Positions 24,712 to 32,136 of a DNA stretch of 64,000 bases are shown piece by piece (the stretch's first letter is position 1; every line of letters starts with the position of its first letter). The stretch lies in contig NZ_RBAM01000005.1 of assembly GCF_003626645.1 (NCBI RefSeq), positions 372,001-436,000 on the forward strand, read 5' to 3'. Below the pieces are notes generated by a model. The model saw only the letters and a list, made by a program, of their open reading frames with translations, made no database searches and was not told the DNA's origin. Position numbers and translations under genes: made by a program. Source of the DNA: Streptomyces klenkii. GTDB lineage: Bacteria > Actinomycetota > Actinomycetes > Streptomycetales > Streptomycetaceae.

Positions 24712-26973
24712 GTGCCGTGGCCACACCAGGTCGGGGTGATACCCCGGCGGGCCGACTTCTTCCAGGACCGCGCCGCAGCCCGGAACCTGGACCAGGCGGT
24801 AGCCGGTGACGGCACCGCTGTGCTGGGGCAGCTACTGGTCGGCATGGGCGGGGTGGGCAAGACCCAGCTGGCCGCGGCGTTCGCTCGACGGATGTGGGAT
24901 GCCGACGCACTTGACCTGCTGCTCTGGGTTTCCGCCGCCGGCAGGGACGCTGTGGTGTCCAGCTACACACAGGCCAGCACCGATCTGGTGCTGGGTCCGG
25001 ATGGGGAGGATGCGGAACAGGCCGCCACCCGGTTCCTGGCCTGGCTGCAGCGAACTCACAAGCGCTGGCTCGTCGTCCTGGACGACGTGGCCGACGCAAC
25101 CGCTGTCCGGGGACTGTGGCCGCCGGACCGGCCGAATGGTTGCACGGTCATCACCTCCCGTCGGCGAGACGCCACCCTGTTCGCCGGCCGACACCTCATA
25201 GAGGTCGGCCTGTTCACCGAACAGGAGGCAGGCGACTACCTGGCCGCCAGGTTACGACCTCGGCTCGCGGACGACGTTGAAGGTGTGATCGCCGACCTGG
25301 GGCTGCTCCCGCTGGCATTGAGCCACGCAGCCGCCTACATGCTCGACCAGGACCTCACCTGCGCTGACTACCGCCGTCGTTACGCCGACCGGAGCCGGAG
25401 CCTGGCCACTCTGTTCCCCAACGAACAGGAGCTGTTTGACAGTGCACCTCACACCGTGGCTACGACCTGGGCCCTGTCCATCGAGGCCGCTGACCGCTTC
25501 ACCCCGGCGGGGTTGGCCCGGCCGCTGCTCGCTCTAGCCTCAGTGCTCGACCCGAACGGCATCCCCGAAGCAGTATTCACGGCGGATTCCTCGGTCACGC
25601 TCCTCACAAGGGCATCTCCTGTGGCTTCAGCAAGCACCGGCATCCGGGACGGGTTGCGCAGCCTGCATCGCTTCAACCTCATCACCCACGAAGCTGGGCT
25701 GGTCCGGGTACACGGGCTCGTTCAGCGCGTCGCCCGCGAGGCCCTGTCGCCGGACCAACTCGCCCTGATGGCCTGGACCACCGCCGACGCCCTGGCGGCG
25801 ATCTGGCCAGAGGTTGACCAAGGTGCAGATGCGCAGCTCCTGCGCACCAACACCACGGCGGTCCACCAGAGCGTGCCCGGTGCCTTGTGGGACCCGCACC
25901 ATGGTGCGCACCCGGTGCTGCTGCGTACAGTGCGGAGCCTCGGGGACGCGGCATTGCTCACAGCAGGCATCCAGCTTGCCCGTCGGTTTGTCGCTGAAGC
26001 GCCCCGGCGGCTCTGCGCGGACCACCCCGACACATTTGCCCTGCGCAGTCTCCTCGTGGACCTTCTCGGTGACGCTGGTGAGCTCGCCGAGGCACAGGCG
26101 CTCGGCGAGGCACTCGTCGCCGATGCCTCCCGGGTGCTCGGCCCCGACCACCCGGCTACTTTGGACGCCCGCCAAACCCTGGGCTACCAGCGCGGCCAAG
26201 CTGGCGACCCCGCTGCGGCTGCGCGGGATCTCACCACAGTACTGGCGGACCGGGTCCACTCGCTTGGCCACTACGACCCGACCGCCTATGTGGTCGCCAA
26301 CCAGCTCGCCTACTGGCAGGGCAAGGCCGGGGACGTCGCCGGAGCGGTCGCCTGCCTGAGGGCATTGCTCCCGGACGCGGTCCACGACCTCGGCGCTGAT
26401 CACCGGACGACCCTGGACATCCGCAGCAACTTCGGCTTCTGGCTGGGGGCGGCGGGAGATCCGGCCGCTGCGGTGGCAACGCTGCGGGAGCTGCTCGACG
26501 ACATGGTCCGGGCTCTCGGCGCCGAACACCGCGACGTCTCGGTCCTGCGGCACAACCTCGCCCACTGGAGCGCGGAGGCCGGTGACGTCGCGGGAGCCGC
26601 CGCTGCTCTGGAGCCCCTTCTGGTCGACCGGCTGCGTATGTTTGGCCCCGCCCACCGCGACACACTCGCGACCCGCAATCGGCTCGCGGAAGTCCGGACA
26701 GAACTCGGCGATCCGCTCGGCGCGGCTGCCGAGTTCAAAGAGGTTCTCGCCGTCCAGACCTGCCAGTTCGGGAAAGACCACCCAGAGACGATGGCGACCC
26801 GCCACAAACTCGCGCAGCTGTACGGCACTCTGGGCGATCCAGCTCGGGCGGCAGCCGAGCTGGCAAGCATCCTTGCCGATCAAGAGAGGGCCCTCGGTCC
26901 CCACCACGACGACACAAACGCCACCCGCGAAGCCCTCACTCGCTGGCGAGCAACCAGCCGGACGGACGACTGA
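24712..26973 (+). CDS. STAND NTPase, NB-ARC plus tetratricopeptide repeats
   Basis: 753 residues as drawn. NB-ARC: P-loop VGMGGVGKTQLAAAFARRM near residue 45, Walker B WLVVLDDVAD near 125, VITSRRRD sensor near 150 and GLLPLALSHAAAYML near 200. From about 430 to the end are repeated 42-residue TPR-like units (DHPATLDARQTLGYQRGQAGDP and relatives, about six). STAND proteins of this build oligomerise on a trigger and are often defence or regulatory switches. No obvious N-terminal effector domain is fused, so the upstream gene may supply it. The GTG at 24712 lacks a Shine-Dalgarno sequence, while clear protein-like sequence continues upstream in frame to about 24,600 with no start codon. Confidence 0.8.
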   Translation: MPWPHQVGVIPRRADFFQDRAAARNLDQAVAGDGTAVLGQLLVGMGGVGKTQLAAAFARRMWDADALDLLLWVSAAGRDAVVSSYTQASTDLVLGPDGEDAEQAATRFLAWLQRTHKRWLVVLDDVADATAVRGLWPPDRPNGCTVITSRRRDATLFAGRHLIEVGLFTEQEAGDYLAARLRPRLADDVEGVIADLGLLPLALSHAAAYMLDQDLTCADYRRRYADRSRSLATLFPNEQELFDSAPHTVATTWALSIEAADRFTPAGLARPLLALASVLDPNGIPEAVFTADSSVTLLTRASPVASASTGIRDGLRSLHRFNLITHEAGLVRVHGLVQRVAREALSPDQLALMAWTTADALAAIWPEVDQGADAQLLRTNTTAVHQSVPGALWDPHHGAHPVLLRTVRSLGDAALLTAGIQLARRFVAEAPRRLCADHPDTFALRSLLVDLLGDAGELAEAQALGEALVADASRVLGPDHPATLDARQTLGYQRGQAGDPAAAARDLTTVLADRVHSLGHYDPTAYVVANQLAYWQGKAGDVAGAVACLRALLPDAVHDLGADHRTTLDIRSNFGFWLGAAGDPAAAVATLRELLDDMVRALGAEHRDVSVLRHNLAHWSAEAGDVAGAAAALEPLLVDRLRMFGPAHRDTLATRNRLAEVRTELGDPLGAAAEFKEVLAVQTCQFGKDHPETMATRHKLAQLYGTLGDPARAAAELASILADQERALGPHHDDTNATREALTRWRATSRTDD

Positions 26974-27101
26974 ACGCGAGCTGTCGCATTGCGGCGACGG
27001 TCTACTCCGGGTCGCCACCCTCTGTCACTGAACCTCTTCAACCTGTCCCGGGAGGGTGACGGCTTCCGCGCCGACCCTGCCGGCGCTGGTGCATCGCCCC
27101 A

Positions 27102-27143
27102 GGTCAGAGGCCTGACGGAGCATCAGCCCTCAGGCCGCTGACC
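27102..27143. terminator. 14-bp-stem hairpin after the STAND gene
   Basis: GGTCAGAGGCCTGA pairs with TCAGGCCGCTGACC, with one mismatch, around a 14-nt loop, about 130 bp after the stop codon. Confidence 0.65.
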
Positions 27144-27834
27144 TGCAGGAACGGAGGATGAGAGAGGTTCACTCACGTCGGGTGCGAGAAATCCGCATCA
27201 GATGTGAGTAGAAGGAGAGTTCGCAGGCCATCCAGCCGTACGAGTGACACTGGCTGGTGGCGACACCCCAGGGTTCGCCACGGCCACCGTTGGCTCAGGG
27301 CCCAATGCCCCTGGCCATCGAGGGGCGCGACCCCTGCCGACGGCAGATCGCGAACCGTCTCGAGTTCACATCAAGTGCAATGGGTGGCAGATGGGCACCT
27401 TGATCAACGACCAGCCACCACACCGGCCACGCTAACCGCGCACGAGGTCGTGAATAGCTGATGAAGCCCGGTTAGCCAAACCGGCGGTCACCAAGACCAT
27501 GGATACCTCAATCGCTGTCACCGACTCAACCGAGGAGGATCCACCAATGACTCACCATCTACCGACACCGCTCACCTAGCGCGGATACCTGCACCTACAG
27601 CAGCCAGTGCAGCAAAGGCGCGGACCCTAACTCGGCCCGCCCTACCACCATCAGCACCTGGTCACGTTCACCCACAGGCTCAATCAGCCAGCCCACACAA
27701 GCACTACCCACCTCCCGGAGGCGACCTTCATCACAAATTCCGCCCATGTCCGCCGTGGAAAGCGACACGAAGACACGACCCGACACCACACCCCCAACCG
27801 CTGCTCAAAGCGACACCAAGTCGAGAGACACAGC
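27144..27834. other. non-coding right end of the transposon
   Basis: No convincing gene. Contents seen: an 18-bp dyad at 27467-27484; a 10-codon mini-ORF at 27547-27579 with a very good Shine-Dalgarno sequence (GAGGAGGAT); and, near the terminal repeat, AAAGCGACACNAAG twice (27759-27772 and 27807-27820), which could be recombinase-binding subterminal repeats. Confidence 0.5.
27467..27484. repeat. 18-bp dyad, copy 1
   Basis: CCCGGTTAGCCAAACCGG; the arms CCGGTT and AACCGG flank a 5-nt centre. An identical 18-mer is at 50821-50838. Flanking bases differ. Confidence 0.6.
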
Positions 27835-27848
27835 CTCTGCCGACAGAA
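27835..27848. repeat. right terminal inverted repeat of the transposon
   Basis: CTCTGCCGACAGAA, the inverse of the left end with one mismatch. Methyltransferase coding sequence resumes immediately after it. Confidence 0.8.
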
Positions 27849-29016
27849 CGGGCCTGGTGGCTGGTCGCACGCCCTGGCCGTCCTCGGCGCACGGGACATC
27901 GGCCTGGAATGGGATAAGTGGGCGTGCAAGACCCGGGCAGCCGCCGGGCACACCACCATCCGAACCGATGTGGCACGGTATCCAACGTGGCCGTTCGCAG
28001 GGAAGACCACGGGGGTGATCGCGAGCCCGCCGTGCCAGGCGTGGTCGATGGCCAGCAAACGGCTGGGGCTGATCGACCAGCCCTTGGTCCACCAGGCCGT
28101 CGCCGACCTCGCCAACGGTCTCGACACCCGCGGCAAGCTCCTGGCCGCATGCCGGGACGAGCGGTCTCTGCTGGCCGCCGAGCCGATGCGCTACCTCCAC
28201 GCCCTTCATGCCGTCGGTCAGCCCGAATGGGTCGCCATGGAAGAAGTGCCGGACGTGCTTCCGCTCTGGCGCCAGTACGCCCAGATCCTGCGTACCTGGG
28301 GCTTCTCCGTCTGGACCGGCATCGTGAACGCGGCGGACTACGGGGTGCCGCAGACCCGCCGACGGGCCATCCTCCTCGCCTCCCGCACCGGTGAAACTGC
28401 ACCACCTGAGCCGACGCATGCCCGAGCAGCCACGCCCGACACGCTCTTCGGGCCGGGCCGGGCCCGCTGGGTCTCCATGGCCGAAGCGCTCGGCTGGGGC
28501 GCGACCGACCGGCCCGTTCCCACCGTCTGTGCAGGCGGTGGGAACGGCGGCGGGCCCGAGCCCTTCCCCAGCGGGTCACGCAAAGCGCTGACCACCTCCC
28601 GTGACCACGGAACCTGGCAGGCCCGCCACACCGACTCAACTGCCCAGGTGCGCCACGGGCGTTCGTCCTGGATACTACGGAGCAACAGCCAGGCCAACGC
28701 CACCGTGCGACGGGCGGACGAACCAGCAGGCACCCTCTTCTTCGGCCACCGCGTGAACGAATGCGTCTGGGTACCCGACCCCACCACGCCGCCCGCCCCG
28801 GACCCGGGTGGCGAGCGGAACCCGGCCGCGATCCGGATCACGGCAACGGAGGCAGGGATCCTCCAGTCCTTTCCCACCACCTACCCGTGGCAGGGCACGA
28901 AGTCGCGGCAATTCGAGCAGATCGGCAACGCAGTACCCCCACTGCTGGCCGCGCAACTCCTCGCCCCTCACCTGGGCACCCGCGTACGCCAGAGCGACTT
29001 CGGGCTGGCCGCATGA
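27849..29016 (+). pseudogene. C5 cytosine DNA methyltransferase, 3' part of the interrupted gene
   Basis: From 27850 the frame encodes GPGGWSHALAVLGARDIGLEWD (rest of motif I), SPPCQAW (motif IV, catalytic Cys), MEEVPDVL (motif VI, EEV in place of ENV), YGVPQTRRRAILLAS (motif VIII), a target-recognition region at about 28430-28830, and QIGNAVPPLLAAQLL (motif X). No ATG, GTG or TTG exists in frame between the stop at 27628 and the GTG at 27970, and starting at 27970 would delete motif I. The first nine codons lie at 17820, across the transposon. The remaining body is undamaged, so the insertion is probably recent; excision would restore the gene. The stop overlaps the next start (ATGA). Confidence 0.85.
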
Positions 29017-30296
29017 GCACCGGTCTCCGGGGCCTGCCCGGCCGGGACGTCATCGTCCTGGCCGAGCAGGCCCTCCTCGGCGCCCTCCTCTTCCAGCCCC
29101 GCGCGCTCATCGCGGTCTCAGGATGGCTGGAGCCGGAGCACTTCTACCTCCCGCACCACACCGCCCTCTACTCCGCGATGTGCCACCTCGCCAAGACCGG
29201 TCACCCCGCTTTCGCCGAGGCGCAGCCGACGCCCGAGCAGGGACTGGAGTGGGTGCAGCAAGCCACCGCGCGCGGCGCCGAAACAGCGTCCGCGCTCACC
29301 CCCTCCTACGCTCACGCCCTGATCAATGGCTGCCCGCAGCCCAAACACGCGACCGCATACGGGCAGATGGTCCTGGCCAGCCACGCCCGCCGGACCGTCG
29401 CCGAGCACGCCGCCCGCCTCGGACAGGCCGTACGGGAATCCCGAGAATCCGACACGGGCATGGATCTGCTCTGTGCACGGGCCGACGAGCTGGCCGACGT
29501 CCTCGAACAGCTCACACGTCGGTGGCGACCCCACCCCGGCTCTCTCCCCCGCACCGAAACGAGCGCCTCGTCCACGCAGAGCGAAGACATCAAAGACCGA
29601 ATACTGGCCGAGCGGGTCTTCCTCTCGGCTGCCACGAACCGGCCTGCCGTCCTAACAGAGGTGCGCGCCTATCTCACGGCGGAGGACTTCGCTGACCCGG
29701 TCCACCAGCAGCTCTTCCGGGCGCTGGCCGCCCTGGACCACCGCGGCGACCCAATCGACCCGGTCACCGTCGTCTGGGAGGCCCAGCAGCGTGGTGTCTT
29801 CGTCCGCACTACGGCCACACCCGACGACGTCCTCGCTATCTGTGAGCGGTCCGGCGCGGACCCCGTCTACTGGGCAACCCGCGTCATACGCCACGCGCTA
29901 CTGTCCGCTGCCACCGACGCTGCCGGCCATATTGGGCGTCTCGCCGCCGACACCACGCTCACACCCCATCAGCTGATCACCACGTCCCGCCGCGCTCTCG
30001 CCGACCTCACCGCCATCCGCCTTCGATCCCACCGCGCCCGAGCAGAGAATGCGCCCTGGCAGCCGACAGAATCGCGACGCAGACCGCCGCCGGTCACAAG
30101 CAACCACACGGACCCTCCGTTGGCACAGATACCCGCGTGCACAAGCCCTTCCTCGAATCCCGCTCTGCCTCCCCTCTCGCCTACCGCTCCACCCGCGCAG
30201 ATACCGTCACGGCCACCTTCGCGGGCCCCGTCGCCGCGGCAACCCGCATCAGCCTCGCCGCCCGCCCCTATCCTCCGCTCGCCGAGCAGGCGGTGA
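29013..30296 (+). CDS. protein with two DnaB N-terminal-like domains, no helicase domain
   Basis: A 427-residue protein coupled to the methyltransferase gene (ATGA). Residues 10-130 (AEQALLGALLFQPRALIAVS...YLPHHTALYSAMCHLA) and 195-310 (AERVFLSAATNRPAVLTEVR...ADPVHQQLFRALAAL) are two copies of the DnaB N-terminal fold, the domain through which DnaB rings assemble and contact primase. The RecA-like ATPase half is missing, and the last 90 residues are Pro/Ser-rich. Such stand-alone proteins could recruit or block the host replisome for element replication, but this is inference. Confidence 0.75.
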   Translation: MSTGLRGLPGRDVIVLAEQALLGALLFQPRALIAVSGWLEPEHFYLPHHTALYSAMCHLAKTGHPAFAEAQPTPEQGLEWVQQATARGAETASALTPSYAHALINGCPQPKHATAYGQMVLASHARRTVAEHAARLGQAVRESRESDTGMDLLCARADELADVLEQLTRRWRPHPGSLPRTETSASSTQSEDIKDRILAERVFLSAATNRPAVLTEVRAYLTAEDFADPVHQQLFRALAALDHRGDPIDPVTVVWEAQQRGVFVRTTATPDDVLAICERSGADPVYWATRVIRHALLSAATDAAGHIGRLAADTTLTPHQLITTSRRALADLTAIRLRSHRARAENAPWQPTESRRRPPPVTSNHTDPPLAQIPACTSPSSNPALPPLSPTAPPAQIPSRPPSRAPSPRQPASASPPAPILRSPSRR

Positions 30297-30492
30297 TCCG
30301 CATGTGCACGTGGGCGTTGTTCGTGCGGCGGCCTCGCGGCCAGACCACCTTCATCGGCCGCACCGGTGCGTACATGGGTACCCTGGGGTTCGCTCCGCCT
30401 GAACTGTCCGTCAAGCCGCACGATGCCGTCCCCGCATCGGACATCTGTTGCTGACCCATCAGGACAAGCGATCCGGGAAGGGAGTGCGCGAA

Positions 30493-31107
30493 ATGCGCGG
30501 CGAGATAAGCGTTCTGGCCTCTCAATACGAAAGCGTCACGTTCAACGAAGTTCATCGCCACGTGCTCCATCTAATTCCGACAGATCCAGTATCGGTCTTG
30601 GACATCGGTGCCGGTACAGGGAGAGACGCAGCTGCCCTGTCGATCCGGGGGCACACAGTCGTCGCGGTCGAACCTGCCAAAGATCTACGAACCATAGGGC
30701 AGCGCGTCCACGCCGCTCACAATATCCACTGGGTGGACGACACCCTTCCTGATCTAAGGAACCTCTGTGGCCAGCACAAGCACTTTCGGCTCGTGATGCT
30801 AACAGCGGTGTGGATGTTCCTGTGCGAAGATCAGCGTCGATGCGCCGTGAGCCGCATCGACGAGATACTCGAAGAGGGAGGCCGGCTGGGGATGGTCCTA
30901 CGGAGCGGGCCGGCACCGGAAAACCGTGGGATGTTCACCGTGTCTGCGGCGGAGACGATTTCCCTGTTTGCTGCTAGGGGGATCCGCCTTATCCACCAGA
31001 GTCGGCAGGCCGATGTGCTCGGGCGCGAGGGTGTGACCTGGAACAATCTCTTCTTCGAGAAGCCCTCGACTCCGGAAAGGACAACAAATACACCACCTGC
31101 CAAATAA
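30493..31107 (+). CDS. class I SAM-dependent methyltransferase
   Basis: A 204-residue protein; ATG 30493 follows GGGAGTG at good spacing. Motif I VLDIGAGTGRDAAAL near residue 40, acidic strand VVAVEPAKDL near 58, and the LRLVMLTAVWMFL-type strand near 105. No DNA-target motif (NPPY/DPPY), so a small molecule or protein is the likely substrate. Its codon use is slightly less GC-biased than the neighbours (AT-ending codons such as ATA, TCG, ACA), suggesting a separate origin. It is followed by a strong terminator. Confidence 0.8.
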   Translation: MRGEISVLASQYESVTFNEVHRHVLHLIPTDPVSVLDIGAGTGRDAAALSIRGHTVVAVEPAKDLRTIGQRVHAAHNIHWVDDTLPDLRNLCGQHKHFRLVMLTAVWMFLCEDQRRCAVSRIDEILEEGGRLGMVLRSGPAPENRGMFTVSAAETISLFAARGIRLIHQSRQADVLGREGVTWNNLFFEKPSTPERTTNTPPAK

Positions 31108-31110
31108 CTT

Positions 31111-31139
31111 CGGGCTGGCCGCAATGCGCGGCCAGCCCG
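31111..31139. terminator. strong hairpin after the methyltransferase
   Basis: CGGGCTGGCCGC and GCGGCCAGCCCG form a perfect 12-bp stem with a 5-nt loop, 4 bp beyond the stop codon; it may also serve as the far end of the convergent minus-strand operon. Confidence 0.8.
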
Positions 31140-31233
31140 TCGTCGTCTCAGACGAGCGCTAATCGCCATTTTGGCCAACGGCCCGTCTCTCCAGGAACCG
31201 AAGCGGCATCACCAGACCGCCGTCCCCAACCTC

Positions 31234-32136
31234 TCAGTTCAGTTCGCGACCCCGGCGGATCTCCCAGGTACCCACCTCGGTGTAGTAGCTATCGAAGTGT
31301 CGGAGCCAAGCTGCGATGTTCTCTGTCCTCCGACGAGCCAGAGCATCGTTCACACCTGAGTGCAGCGCGATGGCGCTCTCCAGCTCTACGTTGCTGAGAC
31401 TCTCGTCGTCCTGCAACTTCCGGAGTTCTGGTATGGCATGCAACCCAGTCCGCACAGCAGCGTTGAAATCATCCTCTCCCAGCCCGACCGGAATGTTAAG
31501 CAGGGCGAGATCCCACACGATGCCGGCCTCTACAGCCGACGCGAATGTTCCGCGCCCGCTGTAGAACGAGTAGAGGTTCTCTGGCCGCCGGGTGGCGGGG
31601 TACCAAGATGGCATCACCGCCTCCATAGCTTCGGCTTGCGGAGGGCCTGTCTCGGCCTTAAGAAGCTCTGCCTGCCTACGGACCAGGGCTGCCTGTTGCG
31701 GTGTCGCCTCGCTGGACGCTGCGTCGATCTGCTCCAGCACTCGCTGAACCTCGGGGTGTGCCGTGGCGATCTCGACCAACAGCTCGAAGTTGCTGTCCGG
31801 AACACGGCCGGTGGCCTTGCCGGTCAGGTTGGCGGAGCCAACCAGACCGCGATCGTCGGCGAGGTAGATCTTGGCATGCAGCGCAGGGCACAGATCAACA
31901 TGGACGCGCTTGTCGTTCTCCGCCAGTTCCATGATTTCCGGGTCGGAAACCCCGGCGGCGACCTCCGCCGGGGTCCACCGCGTCACGCAGTGAACATGCT
32001 CCACCGAAGTGGGCACAGCTGCGAGGGCGGCCTCGAAAATCGGTTTTTTGATGAACGGCGCGATAAGTGTCACGCTCTGCGAAGCATGCTGGAGCAGCTC
32101 CTCAATCTGCCGCCAGACGTGGTCGCGCTCCGTCAC
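31234..32136 (-). CDS. PLD-superfamily nuclease (SspH-like by position)
   Basis: A 300-residue protein with one HKD motif, LHAKIYLADDRGLVGSANLT near residue 86 (HxK-x4-D...GS), and an N-terminal half similar to PLD nucleases. Members with one HKD act as dimers. The C-terminal half is helical. It is the third gene of a minus-strand operon and overlaps the GHKL ATPase stop by ATGA. The trio helicase-GHKL ATPase-PLD, divergent from sspABCD, fits the published SspFGH restriction module, which damages DNA lacking phosphorothioates. Letter assignment to SspH is my inference from gene order. Confidence 0.75.
   Translation of the reverse strand: MTERDHVWRQIEELLQHASQSVTLIAPFIKKPIFEAALAAVPTSVEHVHCVTRWTPAEVAAGVSDPEIMELAENDKRVHVDLCPALHAKIYLADDRGLVGSANLTGKATGRVPDSNFELLVEIATAHPEVQRVLEQIDAASSEATPQQAALVRRQAELLKAETGPPQAEAMEAVMPSWYPATRRPENLYSFYSGRGTFASAVEAGIVWDLALLNIPVGLGEDDFNAAVRTGLHAIPELRKLQDDESLSNVELESAIALHSGVNDALARRRTENIAAWLRHFDSYYTEVGTWEIRRGRELN

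Larger units (their letters stand above)
17846..27848 (+). mobile_element. 10.0-kb multi-recombinase transposon (RIT/Tn554-like) with STAND NTPase cargo
   Basis: Ends are defined by 14-bp imperfect inverted repeats and by the interrupted methyltransferase gene on both sides. Inside are three consecutive, overlapping tyrosine-recombinase-type genes and a small helical TnpC-like gene (17.9-23.9 kb), all on the plus strand, then a two-gene cargo (24.1-27.0 kb) and a 0.7-kb non-coding right end. Recombinase-in-trio (RIT) elements have the same overlapping trio and terminal repeats; Tn554 has recombinases plus TnpC. This element combines both features, and its recombinases are longer than usual. 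The exact crossover bases cannot be fixed (within GCCGG...GCCTGG). Confidence 0.8.

Noticed and set aside
27746..27970. Separate N-terminal start for the methyltransferase at ATG 27746 with a frameshift
   Set aside because: That frame lies within the transposon end and has no ribosome-binding site; the true N-terminus VILDLFAG is found at 17820, which explains the gap better.
30137..30454. 105-codon plus-strand frame overlapping the DnaB-N gene's end
   Set aside because: GTG start without a ribosome-binding site, about 160 nt overlap with a supported gene, and no recognisable fold; could be real, but support is too weak.
28997..31123. 17-bp direct repeat (ACTTCGGGCTGGCCGCA) at 28997 and 31107
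   Set aside because: One copy is the end of the methyltransferase coding sequence, the other one arm of a terminator; identity of 17 GC-rich bases could be chance and no duplicated flanks were seen.
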